The notes: a model not told the origin generated them from the letters alone. 64,000 nt of DNA from Oscillospiraceae bacterium (GCA_009787625.1 WQSX01000001.1:226907-290906), one strand, 5' to 3'. Positions 45,618 through 55,089 are shown, counted from the stretch's first letter. A program made the numbers and translations.

Positions 45618-46403
45618 ATGACCAGAAGAATTAAGAAATCAAAAATTGTTGCATTCGCAGCAGCCCTCTTATCTGTAGCCGTATTTGCATCAGCATGTGC
45701 AGTAGACGATGGATATATCACACCGGGTGCAGGCATAGCACCGCCGGAAGTAACTGAAGATGATGCCACCGTGGAAGAACTCGAAACTCCGGAAGAGGAA
45801 CCGGGTTATGACGATGAAGTAATCTTCGAACCGGAAGTGGAGCCTGAAGAAGAGATTATCTTAGATGACATACCTGAGTTCTTTTCAATATCAGGCACGG
45901 TGGAATCCATAATCTCAGCCTCACCGGAAGCAGACGAAGATGATCCATGGCATGGAATATCAGTAAAAATCATCGACGAAAACGGAAATGAAGCAGTGCT
46001 CAACACAACTGCAAACACTTCATTCCCATTCGGCAATGAAATACAGGAAGGTGACACAGTGACTGCGTGGTACGCAACAAATGCACCAATGATAATGATT
46101 TGGCCACCGCAATACACAGCAACCGTACTTGCAGTAAACATTCCCGACGGCGCAAACATAAAAGTGGACCGCTTTGGAGCAATGGCAGACACAGATCAAT
46201 TGCTCTCCGCAGACGGAATGTTCGCTTTCAGCACTGATGAGAACACAGAAATAATTCTTGCCGACGGCACAGATTTCACAGATGGTGATCTACAAGACAG
46301 AAGAATCGTAGTTCTCTACGGAATGTCAACAAGAAGTATCCCCGAACAAGCAACAGCCACAAAGCTTATCGTGTTGTTTGAGGATATAATGCCGCTGGCA
46401 TAG
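45618..46403 (+). CDS. Acidic lipoprotein of unknown function
   Basis: 261 residues. The signal peptide ends FASAC (lipid Cys 27). The next 60 residues are a very acidic Glu/Pro-rich linker, followed by two similar beta-rich segments (about 90-165 and 170-255), both with wording of the form VxVDRFG/ISVKIIDENG and TxTVLAVNIPDG, reminiscent of oligosaccharide-binding small barrels. I do not recognise a family. AGGGGAGG precedes ATG. The ECF-type promoter suggests expression under envelope stress. Confidence 0.8.
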   Translation: MTRRIKKSKIVAFAAALLSVAVFASACAVDDGYITPGAGIAPPEVTEDDATVEELETPEEEPGYDDEVIFEPEVEPEEEIILDDIPEFFSISGTVESIISASPEADEDDPWHGISVKIIDENGNEAVLNTTANTSFPFGNEIQEGDTVTAWYATNAPMIMIWPPQYTATVLAVNIPDGANIKVDRFGAMADTDQLLSADGMFAFSTDENTEIILADGTDFTDGDLQDRRIVVLYGMSTRSIPEQATATKLIVLFEDIMPLA

Positions 46404-46430
46404 ATTTGATATTCTCCTTCTCCTAAATAA

Positions 46431-46467
46431 GAAGAACTCGCAGGGTCTGTCTTCCTGCGAGTTCTTC
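46431..46467 (+). terminator. Intrinsic terminator after the acidic lipoprotein
   Basis: A perfect 14-pair stem (GAAGAACTCGCAGG / CCTGCGAGTTCTTC) with a nine-base loop and a following GTGTTTTGTG. It separates the lipoprotein from the convergent YgjV-like gene and may serve both strands, although the tail is richer in T on the plus strand. Confidence 0.85.
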
Positions 46468-46483
46468 GTGTTTTGTGTAACTA

Positions 46484-47455
46484 TTACTCTTTATCAATCT
46501 TTTCCTTTGCCGCTGCGGAGGTGTCTTGTTGGAAGCTTTCTCCGCCTTTTAGGTGGTTGACTAGCATTCTGACGTAGTAGACACCATTTGAGAATATAGC
46601 CATGGCGGCTATGATTACGGCTATGGGGTTGTTAAATGCTACGTGGTTTATGATGTTGAAGCAGCGGTTTGCAACAAAGCTGAGTCTCATTACGTTTTGA
46701 CCGCGCAGAACATTACCGATAATCAGTCCAACCAATGTTGCACAGATTAACCATTCCAGCCACCAAGCATAACCTCTGTGTCCGAGAAGTGTAGTGGACA
46801 TAATCGTTGCGGTAGAGAAGATAACAGCAAATACATAGTAAATCTTTCTGGGAACTTCTTTGAGGCTTCCGCTATCTTTCTTAGCATCTTTTTTATCTCC
46901 CAGTAAGAAATAGAGATTACTAATTACAAGAGCAAGGAGCGATATGCAAACGAATACTATTCGCCACATCTCCATTTGTGACCATAATTCAACAAAAGAT
47001 GCGGGTGGTGCGCCTAAATAATCCTCAGGTCGCATGACCATTGAGAAATAGACTTGGCTCAAAACGAAAGGATAAACTAATGTGATAATAGAAAACCCTA
47101 TAGTGAAAATGTAGTAGAATTTTCTGGTGGAAATAGTACCCCTTTGGCTTTGCCAGTCAAAGAACCAAAAGACATAGTTTCTGATTGAAGCGAGAAGGAA
47201 GAGTATCGCAAGGGTGTAATTTGCGAGCGGCCATGCCGAGAAAGCGAGAAATAGTGTGCCGAAACCGAGAAGTAGCATGACGTTTAATTTTTTCTTTGCC
47301 TGAAACGATGAGACCATGAAAATGAGTGCAATAAATGCGAAAACTTGGCTGACAATCCATGGTGCGGTGAGCCAAACCTCGATGGTCATTCCGGCAACGA
47401 AAGGAATTTCAAGAGCCGGTTCAAGTGCGTGTGTTACAAATGCCATTAAATCCAT
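46484..47455 (-). CDS. Multi-pass membrane protein, YgjV-like
   Basis: 323 residues with eight or nine predicted transmembrane helices. The N-terminal half (VSQVFAFIALIFMVSSFQAKKKL, LANYTLAILFLLASIRNYVFWF) resembles the YgjV family of inner-membrane proteins (PF10688), whose function is unknown. A hydrophilic loop with DKKDAKKDSGSLK lies near 190-205. Transcribed alone, convergent with the acidic lipoprotein; downstream of a hairpin element. The family assignment is tentative. Confidence 0.65.
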   Translation of the reverse strand: MDLMAFVTHALEPALEIPFVAGMTIEVWLTAPWIVSQVFAFIALIFMVSSFQAKKKLNVMLLLGFGTLFLAFSAWPLANYTLAILFLLASIRNYVFWFFDWQSQRGTISTRKFYYIFTIGFSIITLVYPFVLSQVYFSMVMRPEDYLGAPPASFVELWSQMEMWRIVFVCISLLALVISNLYFLLGDKKDAKKDSGSLKEVPRKIYYVFAVIFSTATIMSTTLLGHRGYAWWLEWLICATLVGLIIGNVLRGQNVMRLSFVANRCFNIINHVAFNNPIAVIIAAMAIFSNGVYYVRMLVNHLKGGESFQQDTSAAAKEKIDKE

Positions 47456-47583
47456 ATAGTATTCCCCTTTTTTAGTATTTTAGTAAGCATATCATAAAAT
47501 TCACTAAATATCCATATCTATAAAAAATATTTTTGCTGAATTTTAAAAGGTGTAGATAGTGGGGCATAGTTTCGTTGATTGTC

Positions 47584-47679
47584 GCAGAGGCAGGGCAATT
47601 TGCTACGCTTTTTTGCGAGCCATCGGGATCTACACCGCTGTTCTCGCAAAAAAGACTACGCAAATCGCCCTACCTCTGC
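47584..47679 (-). repeat. Hairpin element A of a five-copy family
   Basis: Minus-strand 20-pair outer stem from GCAGAGGTAGGGCGATTTGC to its partner, with two G-U pairs and no mismatch; internal loop GTAGTC/GCGTA; inner 11-pair stem TTTTTTGCGAG/CTCGCAAAAAA; apical loop AACAGCGGTGTAGATCCC. Starts 39 bases after the uxaA stop. Confidence 0.9.
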
Positions 47680-47718
47680 TTGCCCGTGAGCAACACCCTG
47701 TCGGGTGCGATGAATAGC

Positions 47719-49200
47719 TTACAAAGTAACACCTGTTTTGAAAATCGCTAAATCCCGAAAGCCATGGGTCTCCGTTTTAGCACAGACTTCACCACTTGCT
47801 AAATCCAACACATAATCATAAAGCCTATTAGCGACATCTTCGAGCGGTTCGCCATGGGCAATAGGTCCTGCATCAAAGTCAATCCATGCTTTCTTTCGAG
47901 CGAACAGTTCGGAGTTGCTTGAAATTTTCACAACAGGAATGGGGGCACCAAGCGGAGTGCCGCGCCCTGTGGTGAACAAAATCAAATGAGCACCGCTTGC
48001 GGCAAGTGCAGTGACGGCAACAATATCATTGCCCGGAGATTCAAGTAAGTTTAAGCCTTTTTTACAGAGAGTTTTACCATATGAAAGTACATCAACAACA
48101 GTGGCGTTTCCCGATTTTTGAGTAGCGCCGAGAGCCTTGTCCTCAAGCGTTGTAATGCCGCCGTCCTTGTTGCCGGGTGAGGGGTTTTCGTAAATAGGTT
48201 GGTCAAAGGCAGTAAAGTAATCTTTGAAATCATTTATAAGCGCTACAGTCTTTTTAAAAGTAGCCTCGTCTTTAGCACGGTTCATTAAAATAGACTCAGC
48301 ACCAAACATCTCAGGAACTTCAGTCAAAATAGCCGACCCGCCGATTGAAGTGAGCTTATCGGTAAACGCACCCGCCAAAGGATTTGCGGTGATACCCGAA
48401 AGCCCATCACTGCCACCGCATTTTAGCCCAACAACAAGCTCGGAGACAGGCACAGTCTTGCGCTTATCACCACATGCAGTATTTATGAGCTCCGTAACAA
48501 GAGCAAGTGAAGCATCAATCTCATCGTCGAAATCTTGACAAATCAAAAACTTGATGCGCTCCTCATCGACATCACCGAGCATTGCTTTCATCTCTTCAAT
48601 GCTGTTATTTTCACAGCCAAGCCCAAGCACCAAAACTCCACCCGCATTGGGGTGTTTGATTAATCCGCTGAGAACTTTTTGAGTGTTCTCGTGGTCTTTG
48701 CCAAGCTGAGAACAACCAAATGGGTGGGGGAAGGAGTAGACACCCTGAACACTGCCTTTGATTTTATCTTGTGCCTTCTTTGCAACGGCTTCGCCAATAA
48801 AATTAACACATCCGACAGTGGGAATTATCCAAATTTCGTTACGTATACCAACATTACCATCGGTTCGCTTAAAACCCATAAAACTATCGGAAACTTCAGA
48901 TTTAACTTGAAGAGGTGCAGGAAAGTAGCTATATTCAAGCTTGTCGCTTAAATCTGTTTGGACATTAAAAGTATGCACATGCTCACCCGGTGCAATATCA
49001 ACTGTAGCCGTGCCGATAGGATAACCATACTTAATAACTTGACTCCCTGAAGCTATTGGAGTAAGCGCAATTTTATGCCCAAAAGCAATATTAGAAGAAA
49101 CGGTGATAGTTAGACCTGCAAAGTCTATAACCTCGCCCGCCTTGACAGGAGCTGTAGCGACAGCCACATTGTCTATAGGGTTTACTTGAATAATACTCAC
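47719..49200 (-). CDS. uxaA: Altronate dehydratase
   Basis: 493 residues: an N-terminal SAF domain (about 1-90; APVKAGEVIDFAGL, KIALTPIASGSQVIKYG) and a C-terminal UxaA/GarD dehydratase domain with GFKRTDGNVGIRNEIWIIPTVGC, GLKCGGSDGLSGITANP and TGRGTPLGAPIPVVKI. It dehydrates altronate to 2-keto-3-deoxygluconate using iron. GTG start overlaps the uxaB stop by four bases with AAGGAG ahead. Last gene of uxaCBA. Confidence 0.94.
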   Translation of the reverse strand: MSIIQVNPIDNVAVATAPVKAGEVIDFAGLTITVSSNIAFGHKIALTPIASGSQVIKYGYPIGTATVDIAPGEHVHTFNVQTDLSDKLEYSYFPAPLQVKSEVSDSFMGFKRTDGNVGIRNEIWIIPTVGCVNFIGEAVAKKAQDKIKGSVQGVYSFPHPFGCSQLGKDHENTQKVLSGLIKHPNAGGVLVLGLGCENNSIEEMKAMLGDVDEERIKFLICQDFDDEIDASLALVTELINTACGDKRKTVPVSELVVGLKCGGSDGLSGITANPLAGAFTDKLTSIGGSAILTEVPEMFGAESILMNRAKDEATFKKTVALINDFKDYFTAFDQPIYENPSPGNKDGGITTLEDKALGATQKSGNATVVDVLSYGKTLCKKGLNLLESPGNDIVAVTALAASGAHLILFTTGRGTPLGAPIPVVKISSNSELFARKKAWIDFDAGPIAHGEPLEDVANRLYDYVLDLASGEVCAKTETHGFRDLAIFKTGVTL

Positions 49201-50666
49201 TGCGCACTCCTTTTAGTTTTTTCGATAGCATCTCGCATACCATCAGCAGAAATACTCTGCAGTGACCTGATAACTGTGCCACAAAATCCATCTATCAAAG
49301 TCAAATCCTCGCCCCAAAAATCAATTCGTCCCAAAAACGCTGTGACAATCTCCGGCTCCTTACTATCCTGAAATTCATTAAAGAATTCCAAAACAGCGGC
49401 ATCATCAGCAATCTCATAATCCATACCGTTCCTTGTGCCCATAAGCTTGCCGTTTATCTTGCGACCTCTGTAGAAAGCAATAAGTGCTGCAAGCGAAAAA
49501 CAGAGAAGTTTCGGCAGAGAGCCACTATCAGCATAAGTCTCAAGAATTGTCGGCAAAATCCGAGCTTTAAACTTTGAAACAGAGTTGAGAGTGATAGACA
49601 GCAAATAATGCCTAATAAATGGATTTTCAAACCTTTCCAGTACTGAATCGGCAAAACTGAGCACATCTTTTTCAGGTAGAGGAACAAAAGGAGCAAGCTC
49701 ATTGTAGACAACTTCTTCAAGGAATCCCCTGATTACCTTGTCATTCATCATATCTCCCACGGTGTCTAGCCCTGAGAGAAAAGCTGCCGCAACAGTGGCA
49801 GTGTGGGCACCGTTTAGTAAGCGCACTTTGCGCTCTCTGTAGGGTTTAAGGTTTTCCGTGAAAATAACAGGCAAACCTGCCTTGTTGAGTGGAAACTCTT
49901 CAGAAACAGTGGGATTATCGGTCTCAATAACCCACAGAGCAAACGGCTCCCCGACAACCATTAACCTATCTGAATACCCAAGCTCATCTTCAAGTGTTTG
50001 CGCCTCATCTGTCGGAAATCCTGTAACAATGCGGTCTACAAGAGTATTACAAAAGATATTTTTATCTGTGAGCCAACGCATAAAAGTCTCCGGTAAATTC
50101 CATTTTTCTGCGAAAAGCTTACAACATTTTAGTAAGGTTTCACCGTTTTTTTCGATAAGTTCCACAGGGAGAATTATAATCCCTTTATCCACAGCACCAT
50201 CGAAAAACTCGAACCGCTCATACAAAAACTTAGTAAGCTTACCAGGGAAAGAATTCGGCGGCTCTGAGTCAAATTCATCTGACTCATCAAAAACAATGCC
50301 TGCTTCGGTGGTGTTTGAAATGATAAATCGAAGGTCTTCACTTTTTGCGAGAGCGGCATAGTGTGGATAATCTTCATAGGCACAGGTTGCACCATCGATA
50401 CTTGTAACTATTTGCTCCTCTACATGGTTTGCACCATCTTTTTTTCCGCGCAGAATCACGGTGTACAGAAAATCTTGCTCCGCAAGTATTGCAAGCGAGC
50501 CTTGCGGAATTGATTTCACGATGTGAACGTTGCCGTTAAACACGTCATTACTATTTGCAACATCAATCATTTGGTCGGCAAATGCACGGAGAAAATTACC
50601 CTCACCAAACTGCAAAACACTCACAGGACGAGAAGTATTTTGAGCAACTTGATTTATAGTTTTCAT
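49197..50666 (-). CDS. uxaB: Tagaturonate reductase (altronate oxidoreductase)
   Basis: 489 residues of the polyol/mannitol dehydrogenase superfamily: VLQFGEGNFLRAFADQMID at the N-terminus, GAHTATVAAAFLSGLDTVG near the active site and PFIRHYLLSITLNSVSKF are typical of UxaB. It reduces tagaturonate to altronate with NADH. ATGA overlap with uxaC. UxaB points to the galacturonate branch; no uxuA/uxuB mannonate genes are visible. Confidence 0.93.
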   Translation of the reverse strand: MKTINQVAQNTSRPVSVLQFGEGNFLRAFADQMIDVANSNDVFNGNVHIVKSIPQGSLAILAEQDFLYTVILRGKKDGANHVEEQIVTSIDGATCAYEDYPHYAALAKSEDLRFIISNTTEAGIVFDESDEFDSEPPNSFPGKLTKFLYERFEFFDGAVDKGIIILPVELIEKNGETLLKCCKLFAEKWNLPETFMRWLTDKNIFCNTLVDRIVTGFPTDEAQTLEDELGYSDRLMVVGEPFALWVIETDNPTVSEEFPLNKAGLPVIFTENLKPYRERKVRLLNGAHTATVAAAFLSGLDTVGDMMNDKVIRGFLEEVVYNELAPFVPLPEKDVLSFADSVLERFENPFIRHYLLSITLNSVSKFKARILPTILETYADSGSLPKLLCFSLAALIAFYRGRKINGKLMGTRNGMDYEIADDAAVLEFFNEFQDSKEPEIVTAFLGRIDFWGEDLTLIDGFCGTVIRSLQSISADGMRDAIEKTKRSAQ

Positions 50667-52066
50667 AAACCAAAAAATTCCTTTGCATTATTATAACAGA
50701 TATCCTCAACGATGTTTCGCAAATAAAATGCATCATTTGGATATTTGCCTGAGTCTACCCAACCGCCTAAGGTGTTGCAAAGTATACGTCTAAAATACTC
50801 ATGCCGTGTATAACTCATGAAACTTCTTGAATCTGTGAGCATACCGATGAAATTCCCAAGCACTCCACCTTCGGCAAAGCTCTCAATTTGTGTTTTCATG
50901 CCGTAGTAGGTGTCGTTGAACCACCACGCACTTCCCTGTTGCACTTTACCTTTGATGCTCTGTGTCTGAAAACACCCTGAGAGTGTATTGATTGCCGCAT
51001 TGTCACTGGGATTGATTGAAAAAATGAGTGTTTTGGGAAGCTCGTCTGTTTTGTTGAGCTCATCTAGCAGATTCCCTATACCCGAGACAGCGGGATAGGG
51101 GTCAATGCAGTCAAATCCGGTGTCTGCGCCGAGTTTGTCGAACATGTTTGAGTTCATATTGCGCCCCACACCGACATGCAGTTCCATGACCCAACCGAAC
51201 CGGGCATACTCTCTGCCTAAGTAGCACATCATGTGGTAGAGATATTTCTCTGCCTCTGTTGTTGAAATGGATTCACCGTCTAGCCTTTTCTGAAGTATGC
51301 TGTTAACTTCCTCTTCCGGCGAAGGCGCATAGGCAAGGCGGAGCAAACCGTGGTCGCAAGCTTTACAGCCGTTTTTATCGAAAAACTCCATTCTGCTTTT
51401 AAGTGCAGACTTGAGCGAATCTAAATCTTTAATAGGATTACCCGAAACATCAGCGAGTTTGCCTAAGTATTCTATGAACCTGTCATTTTCAATTCTGAGA
51501 GCGGCATCAGGCCGCCAACCGGGCAGAACCTTTGTTTTAAAAGAATCATCGGCCGCCAATTTTATGTGGTCAGCAAGGTCATCAACAGGGTCGTCCGTGG
51601 TGATAATAACTTCTACTTTCATACGCTCAATAATGCCGCGCACTCTAAGTGTTTCATCGTTTTTAAGTTGCTCGCTTGTTTGCTTCCAAATTTGCTCTGA
51701 TGTTTTTTTAGTGAGTGGTGTGTGAATGTCGAAAAAACGCTGCAATTCTAAATGCGCCCAGTGATATACAGGATTTCCTATGCAGTATGGCAATACTTCT
51801 GCAAACGCTTTAAATTTGTCAAACCCTGAGATATCACCCGTGATAAGGTGTTCGGAAACACCTGCAGCTCTCATAAGCCGCCACTTGTAGTGATCTCCGC
51901 CAAGCCAAGCATCGGCTATATTTTCGAACTGCTTGTTTTCAAAAATCTCACCCGCATTTATGTGACAATGATAGTCGATAATAGGCGTTTTAGCGGCTAT
52001 ATCGTGATATAAACGCTGTGCCGAAGTGTTGTCTAATAAGAAATTTTTTCCTAAAAATTCTATCAT
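50663..52066 (-). CDS. uxaC: Glucuronate (uronate) isomerase
   Basis: 467 residues. PIIDYHCHINAGEIFENKQF near residues 29-48 has the metal-binding HxH, and GVGRNMNSNMFDKLG and WWFNDTYYGMKTQIESFA are UxaC signatures. It converts galacturonate to tagaturonate and glucuronate to fructuronate, the first step of hexuronate use. First gene of uxaCBA, with its own promoter and an operator-like palindrome. No uronate transporter is in the window. Confidence 0.95.
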   Translation of the reverse strand: MIEFLGKNFLLDNTSAQRLYHDIAAKTPIIDYHCHINAGEIFENKQFENIADAWLGGDHYKWRLMRAAGVSEHLITGDISGFDKFKAFAEVLPYCIGNPVYHWAHLELQRFFDIHTPLTKKTSEQIWKQTSEQLKNDETLRVRGIIERMKVEVIITTDDPVDDLADHIKLAADDSFKTKVLPGWRPDAALRIENDRFIEYLGKLADVSGNPIKDLDSLKSALKSRMEFFDKNGCKACDHGLLRLAYAPSPEEEVNSILQKRLDGESISTTEAEKYLYHMMCYLGREYARFGWVMELHVGVGRNMNSNMFDKLGADTGFDCIDPYPAVSGIGNLLDELNKTDELPKTLIFSINPSDNAAINTLSGCFQTQSIKGKVQQGSAWWFNDTYYGMKTQIESFAEGGVLGNFIGMLTDSRSFMSYTRHEYFRRILCNTLGGWVDSGKYPNDAFYLRNIVEDICYNNAKEFFGL

Positions 52067-52103
52067 AATTTACCGCCCGTAATGTTTATTTATTATCGGC
52101 AAA

Positions 52104-52132
52104 ATTAAATCATATTTACATATGACTGTCAA
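52104..52132 (-). promoter_or_regulatory. Promoter of uxaCBA with operator-like palindrome
   Basis: Minus-strand TTGACA and TTTAAT with a 17-base spacer. The spacer is almost entirely filled by the perfect palindrome TCATATTTACATATGA (52110-52125), a good place for a repressor to block polymerase. Confidence 0.75.
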
Positions 52133-52168
52133 CATGAAATTCGCTACAGCTAATAATGGATAATTTTG

Positions 52169-52197
52169 TTGACTAAATAACAGCACTCGCATATAAT
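52169..52197 (+). promoter_or_regulatory. Promoter of rnfCDGEAB
   Basis: TTGACT and TATAAT with a 17-base spacer, close to consensus, 36 bases upstream of the rnfC ATG. Divergent from the uxaC promoter. Confidence 0.8.
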
Positions 52198-52232
52198 TAT
52201 ACGAAGTTGATAGGTCAAATGGAGGAAATTAA

Positions 52233-53534
52233 ATGGGAAAAATCCGAGGAATCCATCCTCCGCAAAACAAAAACACAGAATCGGGGAAACTGCATGTACT
52301 TCCAACACCGGAGGAAGTTTTTATACCCATGAAGATGCACTCAGGCAAGCCCGCACTACCAATCGTCAAAGTAGGTGATGAAGTAAAAGTGGGGCAACTG
52401 ATTGGCGAAATGGGTGGTACAGTATCAGCTCCGATTCATTCAAGCGTGTCAGGAGTGGTCAAGCACATAGAGGACCGCGACCCCATTACAGGGCAAGAGG
52501 CGATAACACTCACCATAAAAGCAGATGGGAAGCAGACATGGGAAGAAAACATAGCTCCCCACAATGTAACAAGCCGCGAAGTTTTCTACAACCATGTGAG
52601 GGAATCCGGTGCGGTTGGATTGGGTGGCGCAGGATATCCTGCGGCGCCCAAACTTGCAATTAAAAACCTCGACACACTAGATTATATACTATTAAATGCC
52701 GCAGAGTGCGAGCCATACGCCACAGCCGATGACTACACCATGCTCGTCGATACCCGCCATGTCCAACACGGCGTAGAGCTACTTTTAAAATTCATGCCAC
52801 CCAGAGAAAAAGTTCTCATATGTATAGAGGACAACAAGCCCGACGCCATTAACGTAATGCGTGAAGCCTTCAAAAATGAGCAAAAAGTGGAAGTTGTGGC
52901 AATGCCGACATTCTACCCGCAAGGTGAGCGTAAAGTCTTGGTACACAACACAACTGGGCGAATCGTGCCTGAGGGTGCGAGGTTGGCTGATGTGGGTGTG
53001 ATCGTGACAAACATCACAACAATAGCAGTAATAGCAAGATATATAGAGACGGGGCTACCATTGGTGAAAAAACTGGTCACAGTAGACGGACCGCTTGTTA
53101 AACATCCTAAAAATGTCTTAGCACCAATAGGCACACCTCTCAGAGTGCTTTTCGACTACTGCGGTGGATTTATTGATGATGTAGAGCCTAGTAAGATAAT
53201 CGTGGGCGGTCCGATGATGGGCTACGCCCAACCGAGCATAGATGTTCCGGTTGTAAAAACAACAAATGCAGCACTCGCATTTCCCCGAATCGAGATAAAA
53301 AACCTCAAACAAACCGCCTGTATAAAATGCAGTAGGTGTATAACCATTTGTCCAATGCGGTTAATGCCACCAAATATAGAGGCGGCATTCATACACAAAA
53401 ACTACGAAAAGCTAAAAAATTACAAAACAACAATGTGTGTAGAATGCGGAAGTTGTGCCTATGTATGCCCGGCAAAACGCCCGTTAGTACAGACGATGCA
53501 GTTATCAAAAAAACTATTATGGATGAACAAATGA
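52233..53534 (+). CDS. rnfC: Rnf ion-translocating ferredoxin:NAD+ oxidoreductase subunit C
   Basis: 433 residues. An N-terminal barrel-sandwich domain (HSGKPALPIVKVGDEVKVGQLIGE), a Nqo1-like NADH/FMN-binding part with VGLGGAGYPAAPK and LNAAECEPYATAD, and two 4Fe-4S motifs CIKCSRCITICP and CVECGSCAYVCP near the C-terminus. It is the NADH-binding peripheral subunit. First gene of the operon; overlaps rnfD by four bases. Confidence 0.96.
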   Translation: MGKIRGIHPPQNKNTESGKLHVLPTPEEVFIPMKMHSGKPALPIVKVGDEVKVGQLIGEMGGTVSAPIHSSVSGVVKHIEDRDPITGQEAITLTIKADGKQTWEENIAPHNVTSREVFYNHVRESGAVGLGGAGYPAAPKLAIKNLDTLDYILLNAAECEPYATADDYTMLVDTRHVQHGVELLLKFMPPREKVLICIEDNKPDAINVMREAFKNEQKVEVVAMPTFYPQGERKVLVHNTTGRIVPEGARLADVGVIVTNITTIAVIARYIETGLPLVKKLVTVDGPLVKHPKNVLAPIGTPLRVLFDYCGGFIDDVEPSKIIVGGPMMGYAQPSIDVPVVKTTNAALAFPRIEIKNLKQTACIKCSRCITICPMRLMPPNIEAAFIHKNYEKLKNYKTTMCVECGSCAYVCPAKRPLVQTMQLSKKLLWMNK

Positions 53535-54478
53535 ACAGACTAACCGTTTCAATATCACCACATATTCACGACAAAACTACGACGACACGAATTATGTTCG
53601 ACGTGATTATTGCGCTCGTTCCGGCACTTATAGCATCAATACTCATTTTCGGCGCACGAGCCGCCGTTGTAGTAGTGGTATGTATCACATCATGCGTTTT
53701 TTTTGAATGGTTTTTTGAAAAAATAACAAAACGCCCAAACACTGTCAGCGACCTAACTGCTGTAATTACAGGTATTTTATTGGCATTCAATCTCCCGGTA
53801 ACAATTCCGCTATGGCAAGCAGTATTTGGCAGTGCAGTTGCGATAATACTTGTAAAACAATTGTTCGGCGGGCTCGGTAAAAACTTTGCAAACCCTGCAA
53901 TAACTGCGAGAATAGTGATGTTTTTGGCATTTTCGGTGACAATGACAAACTGGGATTCTCCATACGACTCAGCGAGATTATGGGTCTACCCGATAGACGG
54001 AGTAGCAGGCGCAACACCGCTCGCACTCATTTGGAGAGGGGAGCAGGAATATCTTCCGAGCCTAATGCAGATGTTCTTGGGAATTAGGGGTGGAAGCCTT
54101 GGTGAGACAAGTAATCTGGCACTTCTGATCGGCGGAATTTACTTACTTGTAAGGAAAGTAATAACATGGCATATTCCCGTAGTATATATAGCTGTGGTGG
54201 TAGCGCTCTCAGCCTTGCTGGGCGAGCATCCGGTATATCAAATGTTTGCGGGTGGTTTATTCCTTGGAGCAATCTTCATGGCGACAGACTACGTAACATC
54301 CCCGCAGACAATCAAAGGCAAGCTTATATTCGCGGCAGGAGCAGGTGCGTTCACTGTATTATTCAGAATCTACAGCAGTTACCCCGAAGGGGTGTCGTTT
54401 GCAATTTTGCTAATGAATATATTGACACCATATATAAATAAGTATACACAATCGGTACCACTTGGTGGGAAGAAGTAG
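53531..54478 (+). CDS. rnfD: Rnf complex membrane subunit D
   Basis: 315 residues with about nine transmembrane helices. SPHIHDKTTTTRIMFDVIIALVPAL at the start is typical, and GVAGATPLALI near 160 contains the threonine that carries covalent FMN in RnfD. It takes part in the electron path coupled to Na+ or H+ export. The ATG at 53531 sits in the rnfC stop; an upstream frame extension is spurious. Its TAG stop lies inside a GTAGGGG repeat. Confidence 0.95.
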   Translation: MNRLTVSISPHIHDKTTTTRIMFDVIIALVPALIASILIFGARAAVVVVVCITSCVFFEWFFEKITKRPNTVSDLTAVITGILLAFNLPVTIPLWQAVFGSAVAIILVKQLFGGLGKNFANPAITARIVMFLAFSVTMTNWDSPYDSARLWVYPIDGVAGATPLALIWRGEQEYLPSLMQMFLGIRGGSLGETSNLALLIGGIYLLVRKVITWHIPVVYIAVVVALSALLGEHPVYQMFAGGLFLGAIFMATDYVTSPQTIKGKLIFAAGAGAFTVLFRIYSSYPEGVSFAILLMNILTPYINKYTQSVPLGGKK

Positions 54479-54497
54479 GGGCGATTAGTAATCGTCC
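54475..54497 (+). repeat. REP-like palindrome, GTAGGGG family
   Basis: GTAGGGGCGATTAGTAATCG plus TCC: a short hairpin (GGCGATTA / TAATCGTC) headed by GTAGGGG. It provides the rnfD stop codon (TAG at 54476) and ends 22 bases before the rnfG ATG. Confidence 0.6.
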
Positions 54498-54518
54498 AAA
54501 CACAAAGTAGGAGAAAAC

Positions 54519-55043
54519 ATGAAACGAACCTATGTAATGCCTCTCTTAGTCTTAACTCTCATATGTGTCATAGCCGCGGCATCACTTGCGCTCATGGAAA
54601 CGGCGACACGCCCGATTATAATCGCCGCCGCTGCGGAGCGTGAGGCGTTGATGATGAGGGAGATAATCCAGAGTGCGGCAGACTTTGAGCCAATAATGCT
54701 GGGTGATTTTGCGGAAATCCCACAGACAATCAGAGCGGCATACAGAACCACAAACAACGTGGGCTATCTATTCATAGCTGAAATCAGAGGTTTCAGCGGA
54801 ACGATAACCATAATATGCGGCATTGACGAGAGCGGCAGAATTATCGGCACGGCTCCGCTTTCACACACCGAAACAGTGGGAATAGGAACAATCATAGAAA
54901 CCACGGATTTCCTTACACCGTTCGAAGGTAATGATATTAGCTTAGACGGCATAGACGCAGTCACAGGTGCAACAATCACAACAAGAGCATACATAGAGGC
55001 AATAAGCGATATTTTCATAGCATTTGAAGAAATAAGAGGGTAG
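54519..55043 (+). CDS. rnfG: Rnf complex subunit G (covalent FMN-binding)
   Basis: 174 residues: one N-terminal membrane helix (about 8-28) and an FMN_bind domain whose flavinylation motif is DAVTGATITT near 148-157, the second Thr of TGAT carrying FMN by a phosphoester bond. The flavin would be attached by the ApbE encoded at 61532. Shorter than many RnfG but complete. Confidence 0.93.
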   Translation: MKRTYVMPLLVLTLICVIAAASLALMETATRPIIIAAAAEREALMMREIIQSAADFEPIMLGDFAEIPQTIRAAYRTTNNVGYLFIAEIRGFSGTITIICGIDESGRIIGTAPLSHTETVGIGTIIETTDFLTPFEGNDISLDGIDAVTGATITTRAYIEAISDIFIAFEEIRG

Positions 55044-55089
55044 TAGTGCTTTAGGCACACTAATCAGAGATAGGTTCGGAGAGAAGTAA

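Noticed and set aside
47584..47679. Integron attC site as an explanation for the hairpin elements
   Set aside because: Length and imperfect palindrome fit, but the 7-base GTTRRRY core sites are absent and no integrase or cassette array is present.
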